Notes: generated by a model from the sequence alone, not told the origin. A DNA stretch of 64,000 nucleotides from CAZWRV01 sp964636325 (GCA_964636325.1 CAZWRV010000023.1:1-64000), one strand, 5' to 3'. Counted from the stretch's first letter, positions 51,961 to 61,396 are shown. Made by a program: numbers and translations.

Positions 51961-52836
51961 TCACTGGTTGGTGTAGATCGGCGCGCCGGTCTTCGATTCG
52001 ATCCACGTGACCGACCCGTCTGAGAAGCCGGCGTTGGCCGCATATGGATAATTGGTGCCGCATCCGTCGACGTTGGCATACATCTTCGGCCGGTGCGGCA
52101 GGATGAAGGTCTTGCTGGAGCCGTTATAGGTCAGCCACACCTTTGGGCAGACCATCAAAAGGCGGCGTTTGACATAGCTGTCCTCCCCGCCGAGAGGACG
52201 GTTCGGCGAGGGATCATAAATCGCGGTTCCGGTGCCGTAGACCCCGACCTGGTACCAGTCCCATGCTCCCGGTCCATACCACACGAAGGACGGATATGTG
52301 CGCTGTGTCATCGCCGTCATATCGGTTTCCACCACTCCGTCCATGCCCCAAAGGTTGTATGGGCCCCAGAAGGTCTGATATGGAGTCTTGTCGCTAAAGT
52401 CCATTACTGTGCACCCCATGAACTTCACATTGCCCATCCCGCTGTTGAGCAGGCACGCGCGCCAGTAGGTGCGCATAGAACGGCCTTCGTTGAAGATGTG
52501 ATCGAAATTCCCTGCGTCTCCGGCGCCGCCGTTGTAGTTGTAGTGGGCGCTGGCGGTTCCGCCGACCCAGCCTTTTCCGTAATAAGGGCATGTCGGGCTG
52601 TAGTTACCCAGCCCTTTCTCGTAGTCGCAGGCATAATTGAGTATGGCCGTCAGGCACTGGCGCATGTTCGACTTGCAGGTGATGTCCTTAGCGGTGCGCC
52701 TGGCGTTCTGGAGCGCCGGCAGCAGCATCGAGGCAAGGATCGCGATTATAGCGATGACTACGAGCAGCTCGATGAGCGTAAAAATTTTCCGGGACAGAAA
52801 ATTTTTACCCGGGAGAATCTTCTTGTCCCGTTTCAT
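51961..52836 (-). CDS. pseudopilin-type secreted protein (prepilin N-terminal methylation motif)
   Basis: A 291-residue protein. A short basic leader (MKRDKKILPGKNFLSRK) is followed by IFTLIELLVVIAIIAILASM and LLPALQNARRTAKDITCKSN. The body is Tyr/Gly/Trp-rich (FVWYGPGAWDWYQVGVYGTG) and ends with NAGFSDGSVTWIESKTGAP, keeping the DG but not the His of H-X9-DG. GGAGG lies 7 nt before the ATG at 52836, so the longer in-frame extension is rejected. Three 12-bp iterons precede it. It is the only pseudopilin here without an adjacent regulator; two large hydrolase-like genes lie upstream on the same strand. Confidence 0.88.
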   Translation of the reverse strand: MKRDKKILPGKNFLSRKIFTLIELLVVIAIIAILASMLLPALQNARRTAKDITCKSNMRQCLTAILNYACDYEKGLGNYSPTCPYYGKGWVGGTASAHYNYNGGAGDAGNFDHIFNEGRSMRTYWRACLLNSGMGNVKFMGCTVMDFSDKTPYQTFWGPYNLWGMDGVVETDMTAMTQRTYPSFVWYGPGAWDWYQVGVYGTGTAIYDPSPNRPLGGEDSYVKRRLLMVCPKVWLTYNGSSKTFILPHRPKMYANVDGCGTNYPYAANAGFSDGSVTWIESKTGAPIYTNQ

Positions 52837-52862
52837 GCTTAATCCTCCTGATACTCGGCAAT

Positions 52863-52893
52863 CTTTGTCGGTAACTTTGTCGTGAGCTTTGTC
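52863..52893 (-). repeat. three 12-bp iterons upstream of a pseudopilin gene
   Basis: On the minus strand GACAAAG recurs exactly every 12 bp (plus-strand CTTTGTC at 52863, 52875 and 52887). They end 27 bp before the pseudopilin ATG, in the leader or promoter area. They may be operator half-sites or a translational element. Confidence 0.6.
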
Positions 52894-52902
52894 GTCTTCT
52901 GT

Positions 52903-52950
52903 AGGGTTGAGCCAAGCTAAACTGCGGCTCAGCACGGCTTCACCCTCCAT
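52903..52950 (+). repeat. dispersed repeat, family R4
   Basis: AGGGTTGAGCCAAGCTAAAC then TGCGGCTCAGCACGGCTTCA and CCCTCCAT, matching 1-52 (reverse) nearly throughout. An R3b unit follows directly. Confidence 0.72.
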
Positions 52951-52952
52951 CG

Positions 52953-53010
52953 AGTTTCTGATCGACAGGACTGCGAATCCCGCAGAGCACCACTTTCCTG
53001 AAACTCCGCT
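52953..53010 (+). repeat. dispersed repeat, family R3b
   Basis: GAGTTTCTGATCGACAGGAC then TGCGAATCCCGCAGAGCACC and ACTTTCCTGAAACTCC. Homologous to 3971-4030 and 36250-36306. The following 176 bp to the next gene hold no gene. Confidence 0.65.
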
Positions 53011-53186
53011 ATCTTCTCCGCCTTGCAAATGATTTTGCATTTTCATATAAGTTATGAATTCAGCAGATGGACGCAGTTTGCTGGATTCATACCTGAAACC
53101 TGGCACCCGAAATATGTAATGCAACCCGGGCCATCCAATCCCCCTTCCAAGCATCCATTCATCCGACCATCCACCCGACGAGTGTT

Positions 53187-56100
53187 TTACTTCAGCATTC
53201 CGGCCAGCGCGTCCGCTCCGGCATTGAGGCCGGCTTCGTCGCTTGCGCCGATGAAGATGACGTTCTTCTCGACGGCGAAGGGCGACCATGCGAACTCAAG
53301 CAGCGCCTTGCCTGGCCCTGGATATTTCGCGTCCGCGACCTGAAGGAGGATTTCGCTCGCCTGCAATGCTGCGACGGCGCTTCCGGACTTCGAATCACCA
53401 ATCAGGACAAGATGCGATTCGGTAGTGTAGGCCTCCGGGAGCTGGGGCGGCAGCTGGTTGCCCCCGACATATGAATGCAGGCGTGTCCAAGGACGAGCCC
53501 ATCTCGCACGGAACTCCGGCGTCGTGTCCACGGCCTTTGTCTCGCCTTTAAGCACAGAGACTTGATTTTTCGCGTCGACGTAGAGCTTCACGCCCGGCTC
53601 GTAGCATGTTTCCATGTCGGTGTTGTCAAAGTCCACGAATCCGTCGCCCACGATTGTCACAACGCTTTCGGGGGTCTTCCATGCTGCGGCCTTCCCTTCG
53701 GCAGTATGGCTGGTGACGTTGCCCTGCGCGTCGAACCCCAGCTTGATTTCCTGCCTGACCGTTCCGGGCGGCGACTTCTCGTCTCCGGTGGCCGAGCAAA
53801 GCTTGGCGGTCGGATTCCAGACGCGGGGATACGCCACCTTGCGCAGCGCCGCTCCTTCAGGCTTGGCTTCCGCCTTGATACCTTTCGCGGACATGATGCC
53901 CGCCAATTTTTCCGCGAACGCCTTCTGCCCCTCGTTCCCAAATGCGACAACCAACGCCGGCTTTGCGGACAGGAACGCGCCGAGCGCCTGCTGGTCAAAG
54001 ACGCGGACCTTGTCGGCAATGACAGCAGCCGTCGGTTTCGCGGAGTCAAGCTTGACTTTCGTCTCAGCCTTCAATGCGGCTAACGGACTTTCGATCTTGA
54101 TCGAATATTCTCCGGCAGGACTGTTCTGCCCGAGCGAAATCGTTTCTGCAAACTGCCCGTTCTTGTCGGTACCTCTGAAGCAGGAATTCCGGACATTTCC
54201 ATCGGGAGCTACGATGCTGAGAGTGAAAGGCCATGGCATCTTGAGCCCCTTCAAGCCCACCTTTACCTCCACCGCGCCGTCCTTGAGCGAAGCGGCAAGA
54301 TCAATCCCCTCCGGAGCGCGCGGAGCGACGACGTATATCTTCATTTCTCCCGGTGCGAAACTGCCCTTGATCGGCCCGTTAGGAGCGGCAACCCGGCCTG
54401 CCTTCTGCCAGTCGGGGCCTTCGACGCAGTATACGAGCGAATCTTTCGGCAGATTCTGAAGCGAGAATATCGCATCATGGGCCGCATAATTGTAGATCCA
54501 GTAGGCCTTGTCGTCCGGAATTTCAGGAAGCTTCTCGCACGCGTTGAGGACGAAGATCAGCTCCCCCTCCCCCGCCACATGCCGTTCCGCGGCAAGATGG
54601 ACCGAGTCCGTGACAAATGCCTGACGCGCAGGCGTCTTCGAGAGCGTCGCCTTGAAAAGCGGTGTCGCGGCGCGCGCAGGCTCATCCATGAAATAATTGG
54701 TATGGTAGAGGCTCGACTGTTTCTTGCTCAGGCCGTTATCCTTCTTTTCCGCCAGCGCATAGTATGCCCCCCAGCGCCAGCCTAAATCCTTGACAATCGC
54801 GTCGGTGACAATTGCTCCTTCGATTTTCACCGTCGTGCCCTTGTCGACGACAACGACGCCTCCGGCCTTCTGGAAATCCGATATCGCGGCTTTGACATCG
54901 GCAGGAAACTCAAAGGTCTGGCCGATGACGACGAGCACCTTGTATTTCTTGAGCCAGCCCTGCGGGACGCGTTTCTCGTGCAGTATGTGGGCCGGATATC
55001 CGGCGCGGGCTATCGCCTGATGCGTCTGGAGGATGTTGTCCTTGTAGTCCTGCCCGACGCTGTATGCGCTTGCTTCGACCTGTCCGTCCTTGACTTTCGT
55101 ATCCTCCGGAAGGGAGGCGATCATCAGCTTGATCTGCTCGCCCGTCTTCTTCTTCGATTCGCGGGCCGCAATATCCTTCTGCCTCATCGCGCATTCTGTG
55201 AAGCTCCATAGCACCGCGATGTCATGGCCGATGACTTCGGCGCCTGCAAAAAGACCGCCAAGCCGTGCGGCCGGCTCGTTTACAGCCTTTAGATCCTCCG
55301 CCTTCATGCCGAGCATGTTCAACCACCAGTTGCTGTGCAGGCCGGCCATTATCATCGCGTTCAGCATCACACGGTAGCTGTCGCCCTGGTTCGGCTGAGG
55401 AACGCATTCCGCGAAAAGCTGCCCGTTCATCGCATGGGCGACCTTGCGGGTCGGGTCGTCGCACTTGTCCAGGTAAAGTCCGCTGAGCGCACCCAGCTTC
55501 CCGATCCCCCAGTCCATGAACACATGCGTCGTGGGAATGTCGTTCATTTCCTGGTTCAGCGGGTCGGTGCCGTCCATGATGGCATGCGGCGCATAGAGGT
55601 CGGTGGAAAATACGAGCGAGGGCCATACCGTCTTCAAGTCCTTGCAGGCCTGCGCGTTCTGCTCCTTCATGATGGCGCAGCGGACTGTCATGTATTTCAT
55701 CCAGTCGGCGTCGGACTGAGCCGCTATGTCCTGCGTATATTTCCAGCCGCGCGCCTCATACCAGGCCTTCTCGTCCCAGTTCGGGAATCCGCTGGCCATT
55801 CCGCCCGCGGGAGTCTTTCCCCATGAGAGACCCGGCTCGTCGAGCGTGCCGAGGGCGGGAATGTTGAGGGCGTAGCGCCGCAGGCTCTGCGCAGTCCGGA
55901 AATTGAAGAGCCTCATCGCCTCGGTCATCTCGGGCGCAGCCCAGCTCCTTTGCGAGCCCCACGGCTTGTGTGTCACGTAGCCGGTCCAGTACATGTATAC
56001 GACCGTCGGCAGATCCTTGGTGATCGCGTTCTCGAACGCATTAAGCCCCATGGAACGCTTGCCCCTCGGCTCAGGATCCGGCTGGCCGTCCCGTGTCAAT

Positions 56101-56507
56101 ATGGTGCTGCTGAAGAAGTTGCCGAGGATGAAGTTGGCGCCGCCCTCGCGCAAAGGCCCAGTCTGAGAGAGAAGCATGGGGGACTGCTGGAGGCCAGAGG
56201 AGACGGTCAGCTTGGCGGCGTCCTTCCCGTCAAGCTTGACCGCATACTCGGAAGGCGCCAGGCTGTTCCCGGGAAGAGTGACAACAACAGTGGAACCGTC
56301 GCCGACGACCGGAATGGCAACCGGCGCCAGACCCTTCACTGATGGTACCAGCTCGATGTTCGCGGCCCCACCTTTTTCGAGCCCCGAGACCGCAAGCTCA
56401 ACAGGCTCCTTCGAATAGAAAGCATTCCTCCCCTGCGGAAGAACAAGCTCCGCAGCAAACACCGACGACGCCATCACCACGGCAAACACAACCGCTCCGA
56501 TCTTCAT
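53187..56507 (-). CDS. large secreted glycoside-hydrolase-like protein (TIM barrel, GATase-like domain)
   Basis: A 1106-residue exported protein (signal MKIGAVVFAVVMASSVFAAE). A beta-sandwich N-terminal region is followed by a barrel-like region with LPTVVYMYWTGYVTHKP, LNIPALGTLDEPGLSWGKTP, VFMDWGIGKLGALSGLYLDK, MAGLHSNWWLNMLGM and EVIGHDIAVLWSFTECAMRQ. LKKYKVLVVIGQTFEFPADV and ISDFQKAGGVVVVDKGTTVK resemble the glutamine-amidotransferase-like domain of GH42 beta-galactosidases. The C-terminus has two more beta domains. Catalytic residues cannot be assigned confidently. GGAGG precedes the ATG. It is followed upstream in the operon direction by GH38 and GH39 genes. Confidence 0.75.
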   Translation of the reverse strand: MKIGAVVFAVVMASSVFAAELVLPQGRNAFYSKEPVELAVSGLEKGGAANIELVPSVKGLAPVAIPVVGDGSTVVVTLPGNSLAPSEYAVKLDGKDAAKLTVSSGLQQSPMLLSQTGPLREGGANFILGNFFSSTILTRDGQPDPEPRGKRSMGLNAFENAITKDLPTVVYMYWTGYVTHKPWGSQRSWAAPEMTEAMRLFNFRTAQSLRRYALNIPALGTLDEPGLSWGKTPAGGMASGFPNWDEKAWYEARGWKYTQDIAAQSDADWMKYMTVRCAIMKEQNAQACKDLKTVWPSLVFSTDLYAPHAIMDGTDPLNQEMNDIPTTHVFMDWGIGKLGALSGLYLDKCDDPTRKVAHAMNGQLFAECVPQPNQGDSYRVMLNAMIMAGLHSNWWLNMLGMKAEDLKAVNEPAARLGGLFAGAEVIGHDIAVLWSFTECAMRQKDIAARESKKKTGEQIKLMIASLPEDTKVKDGQVEASAYSVGQDYKDNILQTHQAIARAGYPAHILHEKRVPQGWLKKYKVLVVIGQTFEFPADVKAAISDFQKAGGVVVVDKGTTVKIEGAIVTDAIVKDLGWRWGAYYALAEKKDNGLSKKQSSLYHTNYFMDEPARAATPLFKATLSKTPARQAFVTDSVHLAAERHVAGEGELIFVLNACEKLPEIPDDKAYWIYNYAAHDAIFSLQNLPKDSLVYCVEGPDWQKAGRVAAPNGPIKGSFAPGEMKIYVVAPRAPEGIDLAASLKDGAVEVKVGLKGLKMPWPFTLSIVAPDGNVRNSCFRGTDKNGQFAETISLGQNSPAGEYSIKIESPLAALKAETKVKLDSAKPTAAVIADKVRVFDQQALGAFLSAKPALVVAFGNEGQKAFAEKLAGIMSAKGIKAEAKPEGAALRKVAYPRVWNPTAKLCSATGDEKSPPGTVRQEIKLGFDAQGNVTSHTAEGKAAAWKTPESVVTIVGDGFVDFDNTDMETCYEPGVKLYVDAKNQVSVLKGETKAVDTTPEFRARWARPWTRLHSYVGGNQLPPQLPEAYTTESHLVLIGDSKSGSAVAALQASEILLQVADAKYPGPGKALLEFAWSPFAVEKNVIFIGASDEAGLNAGADALAGMLK

Positions 56508-56515
56508 GAGACCTC

Positions 56516-59500
56516 CTATATATACTTCTTCTTTTTACAATTGAACTTTAAAGTCCTTATTTCGTAAGGATGGAAGCGCAATAGAATCCCTGCCCCCTTG
56601 TCCTTTTTGATCTTGTCGCCGGCCGGTCTCTCAAGAAAATCCACTTCGGCGACGGCTTCATATTGTTCGGGGACTGCGATTTTCGCGAACGAAGGCCGTC
56701 CCGACGTTTCAAAGAGGCGGAGCAGTATCGCATCCGGATCGTGTTCGGCACGGCGAAGCGCCGTGCATACCACTGAACTTGCCCCCTCAAGCGATGGAAC
56801 CGCAATCTCCTTTAATATTTTGTTAGAACGCACTATGATTGGAGGCCGGTTGAAGCTCATCCCCATCCTCCAGATCTCGGCATTGCTGATTGCCGGGCCA
56901 TGCGGAACAAAGGCCACTCGGAACTCATGGAGCCCGTTGTCGCTGCCGGGATCAGGACTGTAGCTGCTTCGCAGCAATGAAACGCGCATACGCCCTCCGA
57001 GCGCGTCGAAGCCGTATCTCGAATCGTTCAGAAGAGCGAAGCCGAACTCGTCTCCGGTGAGGTCGGCCCATTTCTGCGTGACATTCTCCATGCCGTCTGC
57101 AGCAGCTTCCCTGACAGTATAAGGCCCTTCGGACCGGAGCCGCGCCGCACTCATGGCCGCGGCAAATGAAAGCTTGAGGTGGGGAATCCCCTTGCCGGGG
57201 CGGCCCTTTTCACGCCAGTCCACCCGGATATTGAAGTCCGCTCGCGGAAGATACCTGTAGAATCTTATCTCCTCATCGATCGAGGAGCTGCGGAATCTGT
57301 GGGCGACCTTGAACCTTACGCATACCGGCCCCGAGTCAAGCAGAGACACTTCAGCGCCACGGAGAAGGCTTTCCTCGCGCAGGATGTCGTTCATCAGCCA
57401 CGCCGGCATCCTGCTCTCGTCCTCGTCAATCACCTGAAATACGTTGAGCGCCATGTCCGCCCTGGAATTCTGGACATGCTGAAGTGGCTTCGGAGTACCG
57501 TATGGTACAAGCTCGCGCCCCAGCCTCTTGTCGAACCATGAGCAGACCGCGCCTGAATTTTTCGCGATCCTGCATGACGCGTGATTCGTCTCGAAGTTGA
57601 AATAGTAGCCGTCATCCTTCACGTCGTAGGAACGGCTTGAATCTGCCCTCCTGGCAGGACGGCCCATGAAGGCGGTTCCAAAAGCTGGAACTTCCGGGGG
57701 GATCAAGAGCCCACGGCCTTTTCCAAGATTCTGAACAGGAAGTTCTTCTTCGTCGGGTAGCACGATGGCCGTGAACTTTTCAGGAAGGTCCACCTCCACC
57801 GGTTCGGACCTTGCAAAGCCCAGCTGGTTTATGATCGATATTCCTGCGCCGTTCCGCCCGTCTCCGGCGATTCGCGAGGCGGCCTCGGAAACAATTTTCC
57901 CTGCCGTCCTAAGAGACGACTGCGCCCTGCGGTATGCGTCCTTATATGAATCATGGACGGCGCATCCGCAGAATATGTCGTGGAACTGGCTGAACAATAC
58001 CGGAGTCCACGCGTCGCGGATGATATCGTTGCGGTCTAGACCGGCCATTGCTAAAGCGGCCTCAGCGTCAAGCAGAGCCGACTCGCAGCGCCTGTTGTAC
58101 TTCTTTATGCCAGCATGGGAAGTGTAGCATCCCTCGAAGAGAGTATGCGTCTCGCCGCAATTCTTCGGCAGCTTCGAAGTATCCCTGCGCAAGGCATTTA
58201 GATATTCGGCCATCGTGCTGAACTCATACGTCGGGAGAAGCGGTCTGTTCCTGACTTCCTCGAAGAACTTAAGCTGCTGGCGGGACAGGCCTCCGCCATG
58301 ATCTCCCAGCCCCCATACATAGTGCGACACATTCAGCCCCAGGCGGATATTATCAAGGGTATTGCACAACGACATGAACATGGACGGGCCGAACAGCAGC
58401 GTGCCGCCATATGCGGAGGATACCGTTGTCATTCTTGTCCCGTCGACGCCCGTCCATATGCGCGCGGGCTGGTTCTTCCAGCCGCCGGGATTGCAGCGCC
58501 AGTGGAAATAGCTTGTGCAACCGCCCAGTTTCGCAATCTGAGGCATGTTGCCGGGATGGCCGAAGGTGTCGGGCGCCCAGAAGCACTCGGCCCTGCGCCC
58601 GAGATTTTTCTCGGACCAGTCGGCGGCATACAGCAGATGGCGCGCAATGCTCTCCCCGTCGGCCATGTTCAGATCCCCCTCGACCCATGTCGAGGCCAAG
58701 TTCTCCCAACGGCCCTTTTTAATGTATTCAAGCGTCCGTGCGAAATTCGCAGGATCGTGCTCCTTCACCGCGGCGTAGCTCGGAATCTGACTCAGAGAAA
58801 ACTTCACGTCGGGATAATCGTCCATCAGATTGAGGACCGAATGGAAATCTCGGCGGATGCAGTTCAATGTGTCCTTCCATGTCCAGCACCAGTCCATGTC
58901 GATGTGGGTGTGACCGATGAGATGGACGGTATGAGCCTTGCACCGCGGCGCGAGCGGAGCAAGCATGGACTCCATCTTGGAAACGGACTTCAGGAAATCC
59001 GCCCAGCGGAAGGATTCGAGGGCGGCAAGGTCGATAATTCCGCAGGCTTTCGAAACAAGGCGGCGCTCATTCTCGTCCGACGCCAAAGCGTCGGCCATGA
59101 GCAGTTCGGCCCATGCCGCGGCAGTCCTCCACTGCATTTTCAACACCGGCTCAGGGACTATCGTCATCTGGAGAGGATTGAATTTGAAAGGCAGTTCCGT
59201 CGGCTCGAGGCAGATATCCAGCCTGTTCCTGCGGCCTGGAGATATCGTGAACAGAAGAGGATCCGCAAGCGGTCCGCTTGCATACCAGACATGCTCCTCG
59301 CGGTGCTTCTCCTCTCCGTCAACCCAAAGAGTGAAGGGGCAGTATCCGTTGAAATAAAGGTGCGCGGGCACCCCGGCCATATCCAGGCCGCACATTTTTT
59401 CCGGAAAAACGACTTCCGCATAGAACCAGTTCCTGGCGTTCTTCCGGAGCGGCGCGGGATTGCTTGGATCCCATTTCTTCCAGTCGGCCCTCGAACCCGC

Positions 59501-59614
59501 TTCCAAGGGATTCCTCGAAGCACGGTTGGAAAAGCGCCAATCAAATTCCGCTCCGCGGCCCAGGCCGCCGGAGACCTTGCCTAAGACTTCGCTGCAGTAT
59601 TTAACGTCTTTCAT
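56516..59614 (-). CDS. alpha-mannosidase, glycoside hydrolase family 38
   Basis: A 1032-residue protein of the longer GH38 type, with an extra N-terminal beta domain of about 220 residues. Zinc motif VHLIGHTHIDMDWCWTWKDT (about 231-250); nucleophile motif FWAPDTFGHPGNMPQI with Asp at about 349. SQFHDIFCGCAVHDSYKDAY is the second family landmark. The beta-rich C-terminus follows. There is no signal peptide. It lies 16 bp from the stop of the GH39-like gene and 9 bp before the large secreted gene, all on the minus strand, forming a GH39-GH38-secreted-protein operon. It is not closely similar to the 39669 enzyme, so the two probably have different linkage preferences. Confidence 0.92.
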   Translation of the reverse strand: MKDVKYCSEVLGKVSGGLGRGAEFDWRFSNRASRNPLEAGSRADWKKWDPSNPAPLRKNARNWFYAEVVFPEKMCGLDMAGVPAHLYFNGYCPFTLWVDGEEKHREEHVWYASGPLADPLLFTISPGRRNRLDICLEPTELPFKFNPLQMTIVPEPVLKMQWRTAAAWAELLMADALASDENERRLVSKACGIIDLAALESFRWADFLKSVSKMESMLAPLAPRCKAHTVHLIGHTHIDMDWCWTWKDTLNCIRRDFHSVLNLMDDYPDVKFSLSQIPSYAAVKEHDPANFARTLEYIKKGRWENLASTWVEGDLNMADGESIARHLLYAADWSEKNLGRRAECFWAPDTFGHPGNMPQIAKLGGCTSYFHWRCNPGGWKNQPARIWTGVDGTRMTTVSSAYGGTLLFGPSMFMSLCNTLDNIRLGLNVSHYVWGLGDHGGGLSRQQLKFFEEVRNRPLLPTYEFSTMAEYLNALRRDTSKLPKNCGETHTLFEGCYTSHAGIKKYNRRCESALLDAEAALAMAGLDRNDIIRDAWTPVLFSQFHDIFCGCAVHDSYKDAYRRAQSSLRTAGKIVSEAASRIAGDGRNGAGISIINQLGFARSEPVEVDLPEKFTAIVLPDEEELPVQNLGKGRGLLIPPEVPAFGTAFMGRPARRADSSRSYDVKDDGYYFNFETNHASCRIAKNSGAVCSWFDKRLGRELVPYGTPKPLQHVQNSRADMALNVFQVIDEDESRMPAWLMNDILREESLLRGAEVSLLDSGPVCVRFKVAHRFRSSSIDEEIRFYRYLPRADFNIRVDWREKGRPGKGIPHLKLSFAAAMSAARLRSEGPYTVREAAADGMENVTQKWADLTGDEFGFALLNDSRYGFDALGGRMRVSLLRSSYSPDPGSDNGLHEFRVAFVPHGPAISNAEIWRMGMSFNRPPIIVRSNKILKEIAVPSLEGASSVVCTALRRAEHDPDAILLRLFETSGRPSFAKIAVPEQYEAVAEVDFLERPAGDKIKKDKGAGILLRFHPYEIRTLKFNCKKKKYI

Positions 59615-59629
59615 CGCTCCCCACCTCCG

Positions 59630-61135
59630 TCAGGCGCCATCGATCTCAATCAGCAGCATGCCCAGATCCTGCAGGCGCTCGTCGAGCACCAGTTCGCCCG
59701 ATCTTGTGTCGACAGTCTCTCCGCTCCGCGCCGGCTCCTGGCTTTCGCGCAGGATCTTGAGCTGTCGGATGTCCGGCCAGGTCGGTGCCCCCATCGCACG
59801 CCATTCTCTTTCGGCCCACCCGTGCTCCCTGTCGACACGACGTCGTACGATCTTCACACGGTTTGGCAGGCCGGAAAGCGCAATCTTGAAGTCGCGGGGC
59901 TGTCCGGGACCAATCATCTCCTCGACGCCTTCCGGCGTCTCCCATGGAGATTCGGACTTCGCATAATGATGATGATTATAAAGTATTATCTGCCAATGTG
60001 TCGCATCCTTACGGAACACTGCGGTCCCTTCGCGCCAATCGTTGTAGAGAAGAGTCCCCCCGCAGCGGTTCAGGAATGAAAACGCATGGAAGGACGGCTT
60101 CTTCAGCCCGTGCGCCGAGACTATCCCCCAGCCTCCGTGGAACTCCTCGGGGCCGGGCGGCATCTCCTCGCTGATGTCCGAGAGGCACCACCTTGCGAGC
60201 GAATCGACAAGTCCGACGCAGCGGAGGAGATTCTCAAGGTGGAATGTTCCGCTGAAGACATGATCATGGTTGCGGTCGCGGCAGCTGGGCGAGCTCCCCC
60301 ACTCGTTGCAATGGATCTCCGCGTCCGGGAAAGGTCCGGAACGGACGATCTTCCTTAGGAGCGTCAGGTCTTCGAACGTGGAATCCCGGCCCCTTGCGAC
60401 CCGCCTGCAGGTCTTGGTCTGGTCGTCGAAGGGAAAATCGGTTGGATATGGATGGGTCGAGATGAAGTCCGCAGGCAGCTTCTCGCGCGAACAGAACTCC
60501 ATGAAGTCCTCGATCCAGACCGGCCTGTATCCGCCATGATTGTCGGGGACGAAGTTAGCGGTCGCAGGACCGCCTATGCGGAGGCTGGAGTCCACCGACT
60601 TCAAAGCGTCCGCAGCATGACGGTAAAGCTCGAAATACTGCGCCTGAGTTCCGGACCAGAACGGGATGTTGGGCTCATTCCAGACTTCAAAGCGCCATCT
60701 CCTCACCTCGTCCAGGCCGTAGCGCCCTACCAGGCTCCTGACCGTGGTGTTGACCAGCATGCGCCAGTCCTTGAGATTCTTGGGCGGGCACGCGGGGCAC
60801 TTGCATGTGAAGACGGTCTTGTCGTCGCTTGCCATCCAGCGCGGGATGAAGCTCAGTTCGACAAACGGACGAATGCCTGTCGCAATGTAGTAGTCGTAGT
60901 TGGAGAAGAGGTACTGAAAATTGAATCCCTTCTCCGGATCGGGCCAGATGAACATGTCGTCGTGGAATATCCCGTGCTGGCGAAGGTTCTGGAATCCGCA
61001 TTCGCGGACGGCGAGGGCAAGGTGCTCACGGACTTCGGCGCGCAAGGAAAGCCCGGCCCTGTCCGCGCACAACATCCTCTTCCAATAGGGGGTCACCGGA
61101 GTTCCGGCGGAGGCGGCATCAATCTTAATATCCAT
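59630..61135 (-). CDS. glycoside hydrolase, GH39-like
   Basis: A 501-residue retaining-type TIM-barrel glycosidase. Acid/base motif RRWRFEVWNEPNIPFW (Glu at about 154) and nucleophile motif AEIHCNEWGSSPS (Glu at about 278), with IRPFVELSFIPRWM and DFISTHPYPTDFPF between. This order is typical of GH39 beta-xylosidases and alpha-L-iduronidases. The C-terminus is a small beta domain (THWQIILYNHHHYAKSE). No signal peptide is seen. Start 61135 is chosen for AAGGA 8 nt upstream. First gene of the hydrolase operon on this strand. Substrate inferred only at class level. Confidence 0.88.
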   Translation of the reverse strand: MDIKIDAASAGTPVTPYWKRMLCADRAGLSLRAEVREHLALAVRECGFQNLRQHGIFHDDMFIWPDPEKGFNFQYLFSNYDYYIATGIRPFVELSFIPRWMASDDKTVFTCKCPACPPKNLKDWRMLVNTTVRSLVGRYGLDEVRRWRFEVWNEPNIPFWSGTQAQYFELYRHAADALKSVDSSLRIGGPATANFVPDNHGGYRPVWIEDFMEFCSREKLPADFISTHPYPTDFPFDDQTKTCRRVARGRDSTFEDLTLLRKIVRSGPFPDAEIHCNEWGSSPSCRDRNHDHVFSGTFHLENLLRCVGLVDSLARWCLSDISEEMPPGPEEFHGGWGIVSAHGLKKPSFHAFSFLNRCGGTLLYNDWREGTAVFRKDATHWQIILYNHHHYAKSESPWETPEGVEEMIGPGQPRDFKIALSGLPNRVKIVRRRVDREHGWAEREWRAMGAPTWPDIRQLKILRESQEPARSGETVDTRSGELVLDERLQDLGMLLIEIDGA

Positions 61136-61178
61136 CTTCTGCATCCTTAAATAATTATGCGAAATATTTTTGCCGATA

Positions 61179-61310
61179 AAGTATTATGCGTGCGCCGCGC
61201 GCAATTAACGGAACACGGCGTTCCTCGTATGCGGGTTTCGCCCTTTGCGCGCGGCGCGCACAAGCTACTCCGACGCGCCGCAAGGGCGCATTTTCCCCAT
61301 AGGGAAAAAC
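61179..61310 (+). repeat. dispersed inverted-repeat element, family R6, copy C
   Basis: AAAGTATTATGCGTGCGCCG and GCGCGGCGCGCACAAGCTAC bound it, with TTTGCGCGCGGCGCGC inside; then GACGCGCCGCAAGGGCGCAT and TTTTCCCCATAGGGAAAAA. The last part matches the reverse complement of 28455-28510. It is upstream of the GH39 operon. Confidence 0.65.
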
Positions 61311-61396
61311 CTAGGCGCTTACGAAAAATTATGACATTCTAATTTTGAAAATTTATCATTGTGCGTTGTTCGATGTTGGATGTCCCATCCTGTTTT

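Noticed and set aside
52863..52893. CRISPR array
   Set aside because: Only three 7-bp units at 12-bp spacing; no repeat-spacer structure and no cas genes.
51961..53289. A 442-residue version of the pseudopilin
   Set aside because: The extension runs through R4/R3b repeats and the iterons; GGAGG and a normal leader support 52836.
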